Assembly: GCA_027023405.1 (NCBI GenBank)
Contig: JALVVN010000025.1
Location: 1 to 33,459 of the forward strand
DNA: 33,459 nt
DNA from: Campylobacterales bacterium
Lineage (GTDB): Bacteria; Campylobacterota; Campylobacteria; Campylobacterales; QNZT01
Reading direction: 5' to 3'
Part shown: in pieces, positions 9,290-18,269 of the stretch
Layout: each line of letters starts with the position of its first letter
How positions within the stretch are numbered: position 1 is the stretch's first letter
The notes under the pieces: model-generated
What the model was told of the DNA's origin: nothing
The model's input: only the letters and a program-made list of their open reading frames with translations
Databases searched by the model: none
Position numbers and translations under genes: made by a program

Positions 9290-10945
9290 ATGCAAAGAGG
9301 GTTAATCTTTTTAGCTCTTTTTGCGACGACGCTTTTTGCGAGTGACAGCTATTGGCTTAAGCTTTTACACTTTCGTGACGGTCAGTCACAGATCGATGAT
9401 CCTCACTTTTTTCTTTCACCGATCGGCAATGTGAATCCCCAAGCCGAACTCAACGCAACAATCAACGCACTCAAACAAAATGACAACAATATCTCCTGCA
9501 GGTATCCCGCGCGTACAGCGTATCTTTTTGAGGCATACGCCGATCGTCTCAAGGGAGTGAAATACCGTGAGTGTCCGGCACTCCAAAAACTCCTCAAAGA
9601 GATAGAGCCCAAAAGTGTGACGCTCATTTTTCCGACCGCACACATTAACTCCCCCGCTTCGATGTTTGGGCACACCTTTTTGCGCATTAACGGCAAGGAG
9701 AAGAGCCCGCTGATGGCAAACGCTATCAACTATGCCGCCAACAGCGATGAGAAAAATGGACTCTTTTTCGCCTATTACGGCTTGACAGGCGGTTATCAGG
9801 GGCGCTATTCGGCTCTGCCCTATTACAAGAAGATCAAAGAGTATAGCAACTTAGAGAGCCGAGATATTTGGGAGTATGATCTCGATCTCACACCCCAAGA
9901 GATCAGACGGATGCTTCTTCATCTCTATGAGATCAAAGATTATTACAGCGACTACTACTTCTTTACTCGAAACTGCTCTTACAATCTACTTTGGCTCTTG
10001 GAGGTGGCGCGCCCCAGTTTGGATTTGGTCGGTCAATTTAGTTACAAAGCGATCCCTATCGATACGATCAAGGTCGTCTCTCGTGCGGGGCTTATCATAA
10101 AGCGCCATTTTCGCCCCTCATCCGATCGGAAGATCAGAGCACTACTCGAAGCTTCCAAGCACGCTACGGGCAGGATCAAAGAGGCGTATCAAGCAGAGCT
10201 AGCGGTTAAAAAGCTCAAACTTCTGCGAAAAGCCAAAAAAATTGATGCTAAAAACTACACCAAAAAACTAATTGCCTTACTCCAAAAGCGAAGTCGTCTT
10301 CCCAAAACACCGTCTATCAAGATACCCAATCCCACAGATCCTCTTCGTTCCCATCCTAGTACGAGGGTCGATTTAGCGATCGGAGACCAGGGCGTAGAGC
10401 TAGGATATAAGGCGGCGTTTCACGATATTTACGATCTCGATCGTGGATTTAAAGAGGGGGCGTATATCGACTTTTTTCATCTCAATCTACTCTACAAGCG
10501 GGATCGTCGTCTGCGTCTGAACTATTTTGATTTTGTAAAGATCATCTCCTATGCACCGATCGATGCGATCTTTTTTCAACCCTCATGGGGTGTCGAGGTG
10601 GGATTTGAACACTTTAGAGGCAAAGATCACTTCAAGCTCAAAGGTGAAGTGGGACTCAGTTACAAAGTAGGGCGATGGCTGATCTACACGACTGCACTTC
10701 CAAGTCTGCATCTACGCGCAGGAGCGCTTTGGGGTATAGGTGCCAAAGTAGGTGCGATGGCAAATTTTGAGGAGATGAAAGTGGGAGCGAGTATCGCACA
10801 TGAGTGGTATGACAAGGGGTTTTGGGCGTATCACGGGGAGATCTTTACGACGATGCAACTCACCGACTCTTTTGCACTCAACCTAAAGCTAGAGGATGAT
10901 AGTATCGACAAAAATGCCCAAGTGCGACTCTTTTACTATTTTTAG
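9290..10945 (+). CDS. DUF4105-domain envelope protein
   Basis: About 551 aa from the ATG at 9290; a TTG three bases upstream is in frame, but AGG spacing favours the ATG. A signal peptide (residues ~1-18, ending LFA) precedes a DUF4105/Lnb-like N-terminal domain. That domain contains [20 protein letters not shown] and, later, [15 protein letters not shown]; these conserved His and Cys positions resemble an NlpC/P60-like catalytic core, which is inference. The C-terminal third is rich in alternating aromatic and charged strands ending LFYYF, as in an outer-membrane beta-barrel. It follows DUF3015 and overlaps no gene; tsaD begins 8 bp later. Confidence 0.8.
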   Translation: MQRGLIFLALFATTLFASDSYWLKLLHFRDGQSQIDDPHFFLSPIGNVNPQAELNATINALKQNDNNISCRYPARTAYLFEAYADRLKGVKYRECPALQKLLKEIEPKSVTLIFPTAHINSPASMFGHTFLRINGKEKSPLMANAINYAANSDEKNGLFFAYYGLTGGYQGRYSALPYYKKIKEYSNLESRDIWEYDLDLTPQEIRRMLLHLYEIKDYYSDYYFFTRNCSYNLLWLLEVARPSLDLVGQFSYKAIPIDTIKVVSRAGLIIKRHFRPSSDRKIRALLEASKHATGRIKEAYQAELAVKKLKLLRKAKKIDAKNYTKKLIALLQKRSRLPKTPSIKIPNPTDPLRSHPSTRVDLAIGDQGVELGYKAAFHDIYDLDRGFKEGAYIDFFHLNLLYKRDRRLRLNYFDFVKIISYAPIDAIFFQPSWGVEVGFEHFRGKDHFKLKGEVGLSYKVGRWLIYTTALPSLHLRAGALWGIGAKVGAMANFEEMKVGASIAHEWYDKGFWAYHGEIFTTMQLTDSFALNLKLEDDSIDKNAQVRLFYYF

Positions 10946-10953
10946 GAGCAGAT

Positions 10954-11943
10954 ATGATACTCAGCATTGAGAGCAGTTGTGACGATAGTTCGATCGCCGT
11001 GACACGGATCGCCGACAAAGAGGTATGCTTTCACAAAAAGATCTCCCAAGAGTTAGAGCACTCCAAATACGGTGGTGTCGTGCCGGAACTTGCCGCGCGA
11101 CTTCATGCCCAAGCGCTACCGAAGATTTTGGAGGAGACAAAGGAGTATTTTCCTGATCTCAAGGCGATCGCCGTGACTAACGAACCGGGACTCTCCGTCA
11201 CACTGGTCGAGGGGATCACGATGGCAAAAGCGCTCTCCATCTCACTTGATCTCCCCCTTATCGCGGTCAATCACCTCTACGGGCACATCTACTCACTCTT
11301 TATCGAAAAGGAGACGCTTTTCCCGCAGACAGTGTTGCTGGTATCGGGTGGGCATACGATGATTATCGAGGTGAGAGGATTTGATCAGTTTGAAGTGGTG
11401 GCACGAAGTATGGATGACAGTTTCGGTGAGAGTTTTGACAAGGTTGCGAAGATGTTGGGATTAGGGTATCCCGGCGGACCAATCGTCGAGAAGTTAGCAC
11501 AAGAGGGAGATGAGAATCGCTTTGACTTTACCGTACCACTTTACAACTCTCCCAAACTTGCTTTCTCCTATTCGGGATTGAAAAATCAAGTGCGTTTGGC
11601 AATCGCCGATCTGGGGGAGAGTATCACGAAGCAAGATCGGCGCGATATCTGTGCATCGTTTCAGCGGGTAGCGTGTGAACATCTACTTCATAAACTCAAA
11701 AAATATTTTCAATCCAATCGCCCTGCTCATTTTGCTATCGTCGGTGGAGCGAGTGCCAACCTCTATTTGCGTCAAAAAGTTGAAGAACTCTGCAAAAAGT
11801 ACGGTGCGCAACTGCATTTAAGTGATCTAGCCTATTGTAGTGACAACGCCGTGATGATCGGACGGTATGCGATCGACGCTTACACGCAAAAGAAGTTTTG
11901 CGACTATCGCAAGATCACTTCCGATCCAAAGGTGTTTCGTTAA
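10954..11943 (+). CDS. tsaD: tRNA N6-adenosine threonylcarbamoyltransferase
   Basis: A 329-aa protein, the normal length of TsaD (Gcp/YgjD). With TsaB and TsaE it transfers the threonylcarbamoyl group to A37 of ANN-decoding tRNAs. Seen: N-terminal [10 protein letters not shown]; the [10 protein letters not shown] signature at 40-49; metal-binding His107 and His111 in NHLYGHIYS; the phosphate-binding VSGGHT; and [12 protein letters not shown] near the C-terminus. The protein is intact and cytoplasmic. Its stop overlaps the stop of the convergent DUF4149 gene by 4 bp. The ribosome binding site is AGGAG before the ATG. Confidence 0.96.
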   Translation: MILSIESSCDDSSIAVTRIADKEVCFHKKISQELEHSKYGGVVPELAARLHAQALPKILEETKEYFPDLKAIAVTNEPGLSVTLVEGITMAKALSISLDLPLIAVNHLYGHIYSLFIEKETLFPQTVLLVSGGHTMIIEVRGFDQFEVVARSMDDSFGESFDKVAKMLGLGYPGGPIVEKLAQEGDENRFDFTVPLYNSPKLAFSYSGLKNQVRLAIADLGESITKQDRRDICASFQRVACEHLLHKLKKYFQSNRPAHFAIVGGASANLYLRQKVEELCKKYGAQLHLSDLAYCSDNAVMIGRYAIDAYTQKKFCDYRKITSDPKVFR

Positions 11944-12422
11944 TCTTTCAAACTACGATAGAGATTTCGACCCAATAAGATCAAAAGCGCGACGGCAAAG
12001 AGCTTGAAGTCAAGCTCACTTGCAAAGTGGGTGTTGGCAAAGAGTTTGCTTTGGGTTACTTTCTCGCCTTGGGCTTGAAATTCTAAAATCTGTGGAATAT
12101 AGTAGTGCGAATAGAGCAACCCGCTCATAATGACAAGCAATCCACTCAGTAGCGCAATTCCGTCACGCTCAAAACTTTTGTAGCGAAATCCCTCATAAAA
12201 AACGACAGCCAACAGACAGAGATCGACCAAATAGGAGAGACGAACGAAATTTTTTGTCATAATGAGCCCCTCTTGGTAGCGACTCAAGATTTCACTACCT
12301 AGAGCGCTTTGAGAGTGAAAGATGACCGGTGCGACGACAGCACCCGCATAGAGCGATGCTCCGAGTGTGATGCCCAATATGATAATGTATATAAGTGTAA
12401 TCCACTTTGGAATTTTTAGCAT
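11940..12422 (-). CDS. DUF4149-family membrane protein
   Basis: A 160-aa integral membrane protein with four hydrophobic segments (about 8-30, 57-75, 88-108, 140-155). The [20 protein letters not shown] start with conserved small residues and the later [14 protein letters not shown] fit the DUF4149 family, whose function is unknown. The promoter side shows TATTATAGT and AAAGGA before the ATG. The stop overlaps that of tsaD (shared TTAA), so transcription of the pair is convergent with no room for a terminator. Confidence 0.78.
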   Translation of the reverse strand: MLKIPKWITLIYIIILGITLGASLYAGAVVAPVIFHSQSALGSEILSRYQEGLIMTKNFVRLSYLVDLCLLAVVFYEGFRYKSFERDGIALLSGLLVIMSGLLYSHYYIPQILEFQAQGEKVTQSKLFANTHFASELDFKLFAVALLILLGRNLYRSLKD

Positions 12423-12530
12423 AATTAATCCTTTTGGATACTATTATAGTAGGAAATCTTTTAAATTAAGATAAGTTTTATCCTAATTAGGTTATCATTA
12501 TCACTTAAAATTATAACAAAGGATAGAAAT

Positions 12531-13052
12531 ATGGCAACAGTCACATTTAAGAATGATACAGTATGCAACCTTGCAGGAAATGAAGTAAATGTCGGAGATA
12601 AAGCTCCGGAGGTTACAGTCGTAAACTGCGATCCGATGCTTCAAGATGAGAAAGTCGGCGGAGAGGGGAAAGTACAACTTGTTGTCGCGGTTCCTTCACT
12701 CGATACGGGTGTATGTGATGCGGAGACGAGAAGATTTAATCAAGAGGCGGCAAATCTTGATGGTGTAGAGGTGATTACGGTATCTATGGATCTTCCGTTT
12801 GCGGCAGCTAGATGGTGTGGTGGAGCTGGGATCGACAAACTCAAAGTATGCTCTGATTTTAGAAACAAAGATTTTGGAAATGCTTACGGTGTACTTTTGG
12901 CTGACGGGCCTTTGGCGGGCGTACTTGCGAGAGTGATCTTTGTCATCGGTAAAGATGGCAAAGTCACTTACAAACAAACAGTTCCTGAGATCACGCAAGA
13001 GCCAGACTATGAAGAGGCGATTGCGGCAGCAAAAGCTGCGGCTACGGCATAG
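12531..13052 (+). CDS. tpx: Thiol peroxidase (atypical 2-Cys peroxiredoxin)
   Basis: A 173-aa Tpx of normal length that reduces hydroperoxides with thioredoxin as donor. The peroxidatic Cys62 lies in PSLDTGVCD with Thr59 in the T-x-x-C motif. The resolving Cys96 lies in ARWCGGAG, matching the E. coli Cys61/Cys95 pair. An extra Cys107 is present. A TATAAC box and AAAGGA precede the ATG, so the leader is short. It is a single-gene unit, bounded downstream by a strong hairpin. The Ala-rich end (AAAKAAATA) is unremarkable. Confidence 0.95.
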   Translation: MATVTFKNDTVCNLAGNEVNVGDKAPEVTVVNCDPMLQDEKVGGEGKVQLVVAVPSLDTGVCDAETRRFNQEAANLDGVEVITVSMDLPFAAARWCGGAGIDKLKVCSDFRNKDFGNAYGVLLADGPLAGVLARVIFVIGKDGKVTYKQTVPEITQEPDYEEAIAAAKAAATA

Positions 13053-13166
13053 TTGAACCAATTAAGATAAATTTTATCTCTTTTTAGCTACAATTCTTTT
13101 GTGCTTGATAAATTTTATCAACACTGTCATATAGATTTATCTTTCTTCATGATAGATCCTGAGGGG

Positions 13167-13189
13167 AACGGTGCGAATTTCGCACCGTT
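13167..13189. terminator. Strong hairpin terminator shared by tpx and tlpA-like gene
   Basis: A perfect 10-bp GC-rich stem (AACGGTGCGA / TCGCACCGTT) with a 3-nt ATT loop, followed by ATTTTCC. It touches the stop of the convergent thioredoxin-like gene at 13188 and lies about 115 bp after tpx. Two weaker AT-rich palindromes, around 13064-13085 and 13103-13120, precede it. Confidence 0.75.
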
Positions 13190-13703
13190 ATTTTCCATAC
13201 CGTATTCTTATAAGATCCCTAATCAACCGTCTTTTTGTTAGCCCGCCTGTATAATCTTTCTGAAACTTCCCGCTTCTATCAAAGAGATAAATTTTGGGTA
13301 TCTCCCCTTTCCAGTCCAAATGTTCCTGAATAAAACTAATCAACTCCATCGCATAACTAAAATTGACAACGGGATAGTTGAGTCCCTTGGATTTGGCAAA
13401 TCGTACAAGTGTTTTATCTCTTACATTATCTTCTGTTTGAATCCCTAAGACGATCAAATCTTTTGTCTCTTTGTGAATCTTTTTGAGCTCCGGCATCTCA
13501 GCATTGCAAGCGGGGCAGTGCGTGCCGAAAAAGACTAAAAGAAGTGCCTTATGTTTCCAGCGGTTGGTCACTTTGAGTCCGTGATTGTCGATGTGCATGA
13601 TGAGTTTTTTCCCTTTTGCCGTCTCCATGGGGATATCGAGTGGTTCGATCGCCAGAAGATAGATCGGTGCGAGTAAAAGAAGCCACGGCAGTCGTTTTTT
13701 CAT
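13188..13703 (-). CDS. TlpA/ResA-like thioredoxin-fold protein
   Basis: A 171-aa exported protein. The N-terminal hydrophobic segment (LPWLLLLAPIYLLAI) is a signal peptide or anchor. The redox motif is C-P-A-C in FFGTHCPACNAEMPEL, followed by a TlpA-like fold (IKKIHKETKDLIVLGIQ, GEIPKIYLFDRSGK with the cis-Pro). It should reduce or isomerise disulfides in the periplasm, for example in cytochrome c maturation. It is convergent with tpx. Its start lies about 100 bp from the divergent moaC start. The partner is not identifiable from context. Confidence 0.85.
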   Translation of the reverse strand: MKKRLPWLLLLAPIYLLAIEPLDIPMETAKGKKLIMHIDNHGLKVTNRWKHKALLLVFFGTHCPACNAEMPELKKIHKETKDLIVLGIQTEDNVRDKTLVRFAKSKGLNYPVVNFSYAMELISFIQEHLDWKGEIPKIYLFDRSGKFQKDYTGGLTKRRLIRDLIRIRYGK

Positions 13704-13742
13704 CTTGATCCTTCATAATAATAATTAGCAGTAAAGGTATGA

Positions 13743-13748
13743 TATAAT
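13743..13748 (+). promoter_or_regulatory. -10 box upstream of moaC
   Basis: TATAAT at 13743-13748 lies 56 nt before the GTG start, giving a ~50-nt leader. The leader contains a GGG...CCC pairing (GGGTATCTA / TTAGAGGTGCCC) and then AAGGAA as ribosome binding site. I do not recognise a known riboswitch in it. Confidence 0.5.
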
Positions 13749-13804
13749 TTTCTAAATTAAACAAGGGTATCTAGGGTTATTAGAGGTGCCCGTAAGGAAA
13801 TATT

Positions 13805-14278
13805 GTGAAATTGACACACTTAGATGAAAATGATCGCCCGAAGATGGTCGATGTCTCGGACAAATCCGATACTACCCGCATAGCGGTTGCCAGCGGTGAG
13901 ATCAAGATGAGTCAAGAGGCGTATGAACTCGTCGTATCCAACCAAACCAAAAAGGGACCGGTGCTTCAGACGGCGATCATCGCGGCGATCCAAGGAGCCA
14001 AAGAGACGAGTCGGTTGATCCCGATGTGCCATCCGCTGATGCTGACTTCAGTGAAGTGTGATGTGGAGCAACTGCCTGATCTGCCCGGTTTTCGTCTCGA
14101 AGTGAGGGCAAAACTGACAGGAAAAACCGGCGTGGAGATGGAGGCGTTGACCGGTGTGAGTGTCGGGCTTTTGACCATCTACGATATGGTCAAAGCAGTC
14201 GATAAATCGATGGAAATTTCAGAAATCAAGCTACTAAGCAAAAGTGGCGGAAAGAGTGGGGATTATGTTAGAGGGTAA
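13805..14278 (+). CDS. moaC: Cyclic pyranopterin monophosphate synthase
   Basis: A 157-aa protein, the normal length of MoaC. It makes cyclic pyranopterin monophosphate with MoaA, the first step of molybdenum cofactor synthesis. Seen: the N-terminal [33 protein letters not shown] with the catalytic His; [20 protein letters not shown]; and KSGGKSG at the end. The start is GTG at 13805 with AAGGAA 6 nt upstream. The 3' end overlaps the DUF493 gene. It fits with modABC and the molybdopterin nitrate reductase elsewhere in this window. Confidence 0.95.
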   Translation: MKLTHLDENDRPKMVDVSDKSDTTRIAVASGEIKMSQEAYELVVSNQTKKGPVLQTAIIAAIQGAKETSRLIPMCHPLMLTSVKCDVEQLPDLPGFRLEVRAKLTGKTGVEMEALTGVSVGLLTIYDMVKAVDKSMEISEIKLLSKSGGKSGDYVRG

Positions 14279-14522
14279 AAAATTAGAGTTAGAGTATCCG
14301 TGCAATTGGAACTACAAAGTGATTATCAATGCGCATTGTAAGATCGAACATATCGTCAAAAATGTGGTGGGAGATCGCATCTATAAGATCGGTGCACCCA
14401 AGCATAGCAAAGATAAAAATTATATCAGTTATAAAGTCTCTCTTTTGGTGCATAGCGACGAGGATCGTGTAGGGTTGTTTGATGCGTTTAAGAAGGAAGA
14501 TTGCGTCAAGATTGTCTTGTAG
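14265..14522 (+). CDS. DUF493-family protein (YbeD-like)
   Basis: An 85-aa protein from the ATG at 14265, which overlaps the moaC end by 14 bp. GGAAAGAGTGGGG just upstream provides a ribosome binding site. The pattern ([38 protein letters not shown], ending in a beta-strand) fits the DUF493/YbeD fold, an ACT-like alpha/beta ferredoxin fold. The same fold occurs in LipB-adjacent YbeD of E. coli. Function is unknown. The overlap implies co-translation with moaC. Confidence 0.8.
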   Translation: MLEGKKLELEYPCNWNYKVIINAHCKIEHIVKNVVGDRIYKIGAPKHSKDKNYISYKVSLLVHSDEDRVGLFDAFKKEDCVKIVL

Positions 14523-14527
14523 TGATG

Positions 14528-15442
14528 CTATTTGGCTAAGAGTATACCAAAGTTGAGTCGCAGTGAGAAATCATTGTGAAAATGGTGTGCTTTGCTTCTA
14601 TCTAGCTGTGGGATGAATTCCAAAAATGACCAACGAGTCAAAAAGTGACGATAGCGGATGTTGGCGATATATCTCGCGTTTTGAAATCGGTGTTCGGGAA
14701 GCGTTTGCGCCCGATATGCGACCAAATATAGTAAACTGCTTCGGTCGTTTATGCGCTGATGCAATTTGAAAATCAGATCATAGTTGAAGCGATCTTGCCA
14801 ATTTTTATGCGTGAGAATGAGTGTGTCTTGGAGCCACAATGTAGAGGAGAGTGGTCGTGACAGGCTCACAGATGTTGTAGAAATGATTTTGGAGTTGAAG
14901 AGGTATTTGTAAAAGTGAAGATCGTATAGAAGAGAGTAGATTTGAAAATTGATCCGCTTTTGCATACCGATCTTGAGATAGGGTTCATCTAAGTGTTGAA
15001 GTTTGATACCGAGTTTCGTATAGAGATCAAGACGATTTTGTTTGATAATGTGTAAAAGCATCGAGAGTCGAAGTTGGTTGTCCTCTGTCGTCGTATCGTA
15101 ATGACGCGAGAGAGAGCGGTTGAGAGGTGATGAGGCGCTCTCTTTGTCAAGTGTAAACTCAAGATATCGGCTGATGGAGGGTAGGATGAGGTTGCCTCTA
15201 AGGTAGAGGTAGGGATGGAGTGAATGACGATCAGCTTTGAGTGAGGTGATAATCTTTAAGCGGTTACGATAGAGAATCGATCGTTCGATATTATCTTCAT
15301 TAAGATCACTAAATTTGCTTAAACGGTGATCAAGCTTTTGAAGCAATGCGAAATAGCTTTGCCTACCTTCTCTATAGAGTGCTTCAAAATCGATAGCATG
15401 TAGTGTACTTAGTAAAAACAAGAGAAAAAATAGGATGCGCAT
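14528..15442 (-). CDS. Putative outer-membrane protein
   Basis: About 304 aa from the ATG at 15442, which has GGAGTCTG upstream; a longer start at 15469 is less likely because it would add residues before the signal peptide. Residues 1-16 (MRILFFLLFLLSTLHA) are a signal peptide. The mature part is rich in alternating hydrophobic/aromatic and polar residues, with many Tyr, Arg, His and Ser. It ends in strands like RWSFLEFIPQLDRS and SLRLNFGILL, which suggests a beta-barrel. I recognise no family. It is convergent with the moaC-DUF493 unit, 5 bp apart. Confidence 0.65.
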   Translation of the reverse strand: MRILFFLLFLLSTLHAIDFEALYREGRQSYFALLQKLDHRLSKFSDLNEDNIERSILYRNRLKIITSLKADRHSLHPYLYLRGNLILPSISRYLEFTLDKESASSPLNRSLSRHYDTTTEDNQLRLSMLLHIIKQNRLDLYTKLGIKLQHLDEPYLKIGMQKRINFQIYSLLYDLHFYKYLFNSKIISTTSVSLSRPLSSTLWLQDTLILTHKNWQDRFNYDLIFKLHQRINDRSSLLYLVAYRAQTLPEHRFQNARYIANIRYRHFLTRWSFLEFIPQLDRSKAHHFHNDFSLRLNFGILLAK

Positions 15443-15495
15443 CAGACTCCTTGCTGTGAAATAATACAATTTTTTTGAAAAAAACCTGCTTTTAC

Positions 15496-15524
15496 TTTAC
15501 AAACAAGATTTTTTTTGCTATAAT
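15496..15524 (+). promoter_or_regulatory. Promoter of the tRNA cluster
   Basis: TTTACA at 15496-15501, a 17-nt spacer and TATAAT at 15519-15524 preceded by TGC, which makes an extended -10. This is close to the sigma-70 consensus and stronger than other promoters in the window. It lies 22 nt before tRNA-Gly. Confidence 0.75.
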
Positions 15525-15546
15525 CTCGTCTCTTTAATCATGATAT

Positions 15547-15621
15547 GCGGGAATAGCTCAGTGGTAGAGCACGACCTTGCCAAGGTCGGGGCCGCGAGTT
15601 CGAACCTCGTTTCCCGCTCCA
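15547..15621 (+). tRNA. tRNA-Gly(GCC)
   Basis: A 75-nt cloverleaf with CCA encoded. Acceptor GCGGGAA pairs with TTCCCGC. The anticodon stem CGACC/GGTCG holds loop TTGCCAA, so the anticodon is GCC. The T-arm has GTTCGAACC. Confidence 0.97.
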
Positions 15622-15698
15622 TTAATTAAAGAAAAATGATTGAAACTGATGGTGTCCGATATGCCTGACATCACAGACCCGACAATCTCAAACAGTTT

Positions 15699-15786
15699 GC
15701 CCGGGTGGTGGAATTGGTAGACACAGGGGACTTAAAATCCCCCGGCTATTGCAGCTGTGCCGGTTCAAGTCCGGCCTCGGGCACCA
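15699..15786 (+). tRNA. tRNA-Leu(UAA)
   Basis: An 88-nt tRNA with a long variable arm, as expected for Leu, and CCA encoded. Acceptor GCCCGGG pairs with CTCGGGC (one G-T). Anticodon loop CTTAAAA gives UAA. The T-loop is GGTTCAAGTCC. Confidence 0.97.
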
Positions 15787-15798
15787 CTAAAAAACGGC

Positions 15799-15873
15799 GG
15801 CGACATAGCCAAGTGGCTAAGGCACGGGCCTGCAAAGCCTTGATCCCCGGTTCGAATCCGGGTGTCGCCTCCA
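15799..15873 (+). tRNA. tRNA-Cys(GCA)
   Basis: A 75-nt tRNA with CCA encoded. Acceptor GGCGACA pairs with TGTCGCC. Anticodon loop CTGCAAA gives GCA. The outermost anticodon-stem pair looks weak (C with T), with G-T next to it; the other arms are sound. It lies 12 bp after tRNA-Leu. Confidence 0.95.
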
Positions 15874-15984
15874 TTAAATTGTCTCAAACTTATAAGGCAA
15901 AGCCTCATAAGTTTTCAAACACTAAAGCTACGGCAGTCGCCGAGAATTTAGTGAAATGAAGGCATATTTTTCTTTTATATTTTT

Positions 15985-16073
15985 CGGGAGATGGCAGAGC
16001 TGGTCGAATGCGGCGGTCTTGAAAACCGTTGAGGGTCACACCTCCGGGGGTTCGAATCCCTCTCTCCCGGCCA
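15985..16073 (+). tRNA. tRNA-Ser(UGA)
   Basis: An 89-nt class II tRNA with a long variable arm and CCA encoded. Acceptor CGGGAGA pairs with TCTCCCG. Anticodon loop CTTGAAA gives UGA. Its 3' end directly abuts a region of decayed mobile DNA. I found no second copy of its 3' end within the window. Confidence 0.96.
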
Positions 16074-16075
16074 CT

Positions 16076-16500
16076 TTTTGAACAATCCTACTAAACATCT
16101 TGCCAATATAAGTCTTTTTATCATCCTTCTGAAAAACAATATGCTTCTCTTCAAGCTCTGCTTTTGTCATCGTACTGATATCGTCTAAATGCTTTTGAAT
16201 TGTTTTGATGGCTTTCTTGATGGGTGCAAGCCTTGAATGGGTTGCCCAGAAGTACTATTGTTCTTCCCCTCAGTCACATAGAGTGTGCGTCGCTGTTTCA
16301 TATCAACAATGAGGGTAATATAGTTGTGTCCTTTTCTTTGTCTGGTCTCATCCATACTGATAGCTTTAATCGTGAAGAAATCTTCTTTGGATCGTGTCTG
16401 TTCAATGTAACGACTCAACATCTCCTAAAGCTTATCGTCATAGATACCGACTAGTTTGGATAATTTGTAACAAATAGAACACCAGAGTTCTCAAAAAATG
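16076..16500 (-). pseudogene. Decayed ISL3-type transposase remnant beside tRNA-Ser
   Basis: On the minus strand, AISMDETRQRKGHNYITLIV followed by DMKQRRTLYVTEGKN (about 16245-16360) matches the start of the catalytic domain of ISL3 transposases (I-DE-x5-GH-x-Y-x-T-VVD). An upstream stretch, CSICYKLSKLVGIYDDKL (~16432-16485), is in the same frame but ends in TAG before the next Met. Downstream, the frame drifts; another frame continues IKKAIKTIQKHLDDIS and on to the tRNA. The fragment is far shorter than the ~400-aa family, with a stop and a frameshift, so it is not functional. No intact inverted repeats are seen. Confidence 0.65.
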
Positions 16501-16516
16501 CTTTTGATACCCGAAC

Positions 16517-17455
16517 CTAATAACTCTCCAGCGTTTCAAAGCGCCATCCGCGTTGCTGTAAAAGCGCGATGAGTCGTCTGAGTTTGGCTTTGCCGTTGAA
16601 GCGATCTTTGAAGGTAAAGTCGTGCATGAGGAGGATACATTTTCCTCGTTTGTGCGTTTTGTGACGGCGATAGATTTGTTCGATTGCATCGGCGATTTGG
16701 CGGGGGGACTTGTAGAGTTTGCCGGTATGCGGATCATAATCCCACTGATAATCCCAACCGAAAATATCAAACCCCCTCCGATCCAAAGCGTCATACACAT
16801 GCGCTTCACGACTGCTTCGTATCGCAGGATCATTTCGTACGATTCGAGGGAGTCGAAAGACATTGCGACCGGCTAACCGACAACATTTTTGCACATGCGC
16901 TTCATCATAACGGCGCAATTTTCTCTCCATCTTTTCTATATCTCTGATGACGCATTGTTTGTGGGCATAAAAATCTCGGTAGTGTCCGTTTGCGTGAGAG
17001 TAGGTGTGATTTGCGACGAGGATGTTGGGTGCGTCGATCGCACGCAAAAAGAGTCGTTTGCGATAACGGCTCAGGTCGACATGCCTTCCGATCATAAACA
17101 TCGTCGCATCGACACCGGTTTCGTTGAGTACGGAGATGACATTTTGGGTGCCGTTGAGCGGTCCGTCATCAAAGGTGAGATAGATGCGTTTAGGCGCGTG
17201 CGCATCGGTAATGATAATACGATGTTTGCGCCTTTTTTTCTGTATATGATGCGGATGATAGGAGCGCTTGACCTCTTGACCCAAAATTTGCTCATCTTTG
17301 GCACTCTCTTTGGGGATTGCATAGGAGTGTTCTTGCGGTTCATTGTTGTAGGGCGAGAGGGTGCCGTCACCATTGACAAACATCCATTGAGCGTGGAGTA
17401 CTGAAACAGTGAGTAGCTGTAGAGCGACAAGGAGTATATGATATTTGATGCGCAT
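16517..17455 (-). CDS. Exported NodB-type polysaccharide deacetylase
   Basis: A 312-aa protein with a signal peptide (~1-22) and a polar linker of about 60 residues. A NodB domain starts at IYLTFDDGPLNGT, with the catalytic Asp pair in TFDDGP (94-99). The metal-binding HTYSH follows at 150-154, and LLMHD is the C-terminal motif. All core metal and catalytic residues are present, so it should remove N- or O-acetyl groups from an envelope or extracellular polysaccharide. The substrate is unknown; peptidoglycan or an amino-sugar exopolysaccharide are options. It is divergent from modA across 61 bp and ends next to the ISL3 remnant. Confidence 0.88.
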   Translation of the reverse strand: MRIKYHILLVALQLLTVSVLHAQWMFVNGDGTLSPYNNEPQEHSYAIPKESAKDEQILGQEVKRSYHPHHIQKKRRKHRIIITDAHAPKRIYLTFDDGPLNGTQNVISVLNETGVDATMFMIGRHVDLSRYRKRLFLRAIDAPNILVANHTYSHANGHYRDFYAHKQCVIRDIEKMERKLRRYDEAHVQKCCRLAGRNVFRLPRIVRNDPAIRSSREAHVYDALDRRGFDIFGWDYQWDYDPHTGKLYKSPRQIADAIEQIYRRHKTHKRGKCILLMHDFTFKDRFNGKAKLRRLIALLQQRGWRFETLESY

Positions 17456-17516
17456 TTTGGCATCTTAACAAATTTGTGCTAAATGTGTTAAAATAGTCAA
17501 AAACAAAAGGATATAT

Positions 17517-18269
17517 ATGAGGCAAATCTTTGTGCTTGTACTTCTCTTTCCTCTTTTTTTGCAGGCAGAGACTCTTACGATCTTCGCCGCAAGTGATCTT
17601 AAATTTGCTCTTGATAAGATCGTCAACGCTTTTGAGCAAGCTCACCCGACGGATAAGATCAAGATGATCTACGGATCATCGGGCAAAGGAATGGTGCAGA
17701 TCGAGCGAGGTGCGCCTTTTGATCTCTACTTTAGTGCCAATATGGACTATGTGCAAAAGCTCTACAAAAAGGGTGACATTGTCACTGAACCCAAACTCTA
17801 TGCGATTGGTCGATTGGTGCTTTGGAGTAAAAATACGCACTTTGACCCCAAAAAGGGTTTTGATCAGCTTCGCGAACCGTGGGTCAAACACATCGCCATC
17901 GCCAATCCCGCACACGCACCCTATGGTGAAAAGGCGAAAGAAGCACTCATCAATGCCAAGATCTACGATGCGATCTCCTCTAAAATCATTTTGGGGGAGA
18001 ATATCTCACAAACAGCCAACTTCGTAGCGACTCAGGCGGCGGATATTGGTGTCATCGCGCTCTCACTTGTCAAAGCACCGACGATTGCACAGAGTAAATA
18101 TGGTGCATATTTTCTCATCGATGCGAAATTTCACGAACCGCTTCGGCAGGGCTACGGCATCACAAAGGTGGGTGCTGACAAACCCTTGGCCAAGAAATTT
18201 TTTGACTATTTTCATACGCCGGAAGTCCAAGCGGTGATGCAAAAATATGGATTCAAAGTAGAGCAGTGA
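17517..18269 (+). CDS. modA: Molybdate ABC transporter substrate-binding protein
   Basis: A 250-aa periplasmic binding protein. The signal peptide is residues 1-17 (ending LQA). The mature start, ETLTIFAASDLKFALDKI, carries the ModA oxyanion-binding Ser. GSSGKGMVQIERGAPFDLYFSA is the conserved second binding segment, and ADIGVIALS is typical of the C-terminal lobe. It binds molybdate, or possibly tungstate, and delivers it to ModB. AAAGGA lies upstream of the ATG, with TAAAAT as a possible -10. The stop overlaps the modB start (GTGA). Confidence 0.93.
   Translation: MRQIFVLVLLFPLFLQAETLTIFAASDLKFALDKIVNAFEQAHPTDKIKMIYGSSGKGMVQIERGAPFDLYFSANMDYVQKLYKKGDIVTEPKLYAIGRLVLWSKNTHFDPKKGFDQLREPWVKHIAIANPAHAPYGEKAKEALINAKIYDAISSKIILGENISQTANFVATQAADIGVIALSLVKAPTIAQSKYGAYFLIDAKFHEPLRQGYGITKVGADKPLAKKFFDYFHTPEVQAVMQKYGFKVEQ

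Noticed and set aside
13755-13804. A riboswitch in the moaC leader (Moco or lysine type, suggested by AGAGGTGC)
   Set aside because: The leader is only about 50 nt, too short for either class, and lacks their other conserved elements. The GGG/CCC pairing alone is weak.
15705-15959. An 84-codon open frame across the tRNA-Leu and tRNA-Cys genes
   Set aside because: It runs through two clear tRNA genes and has no protein-like composition; tRNA genes explain the sequence.
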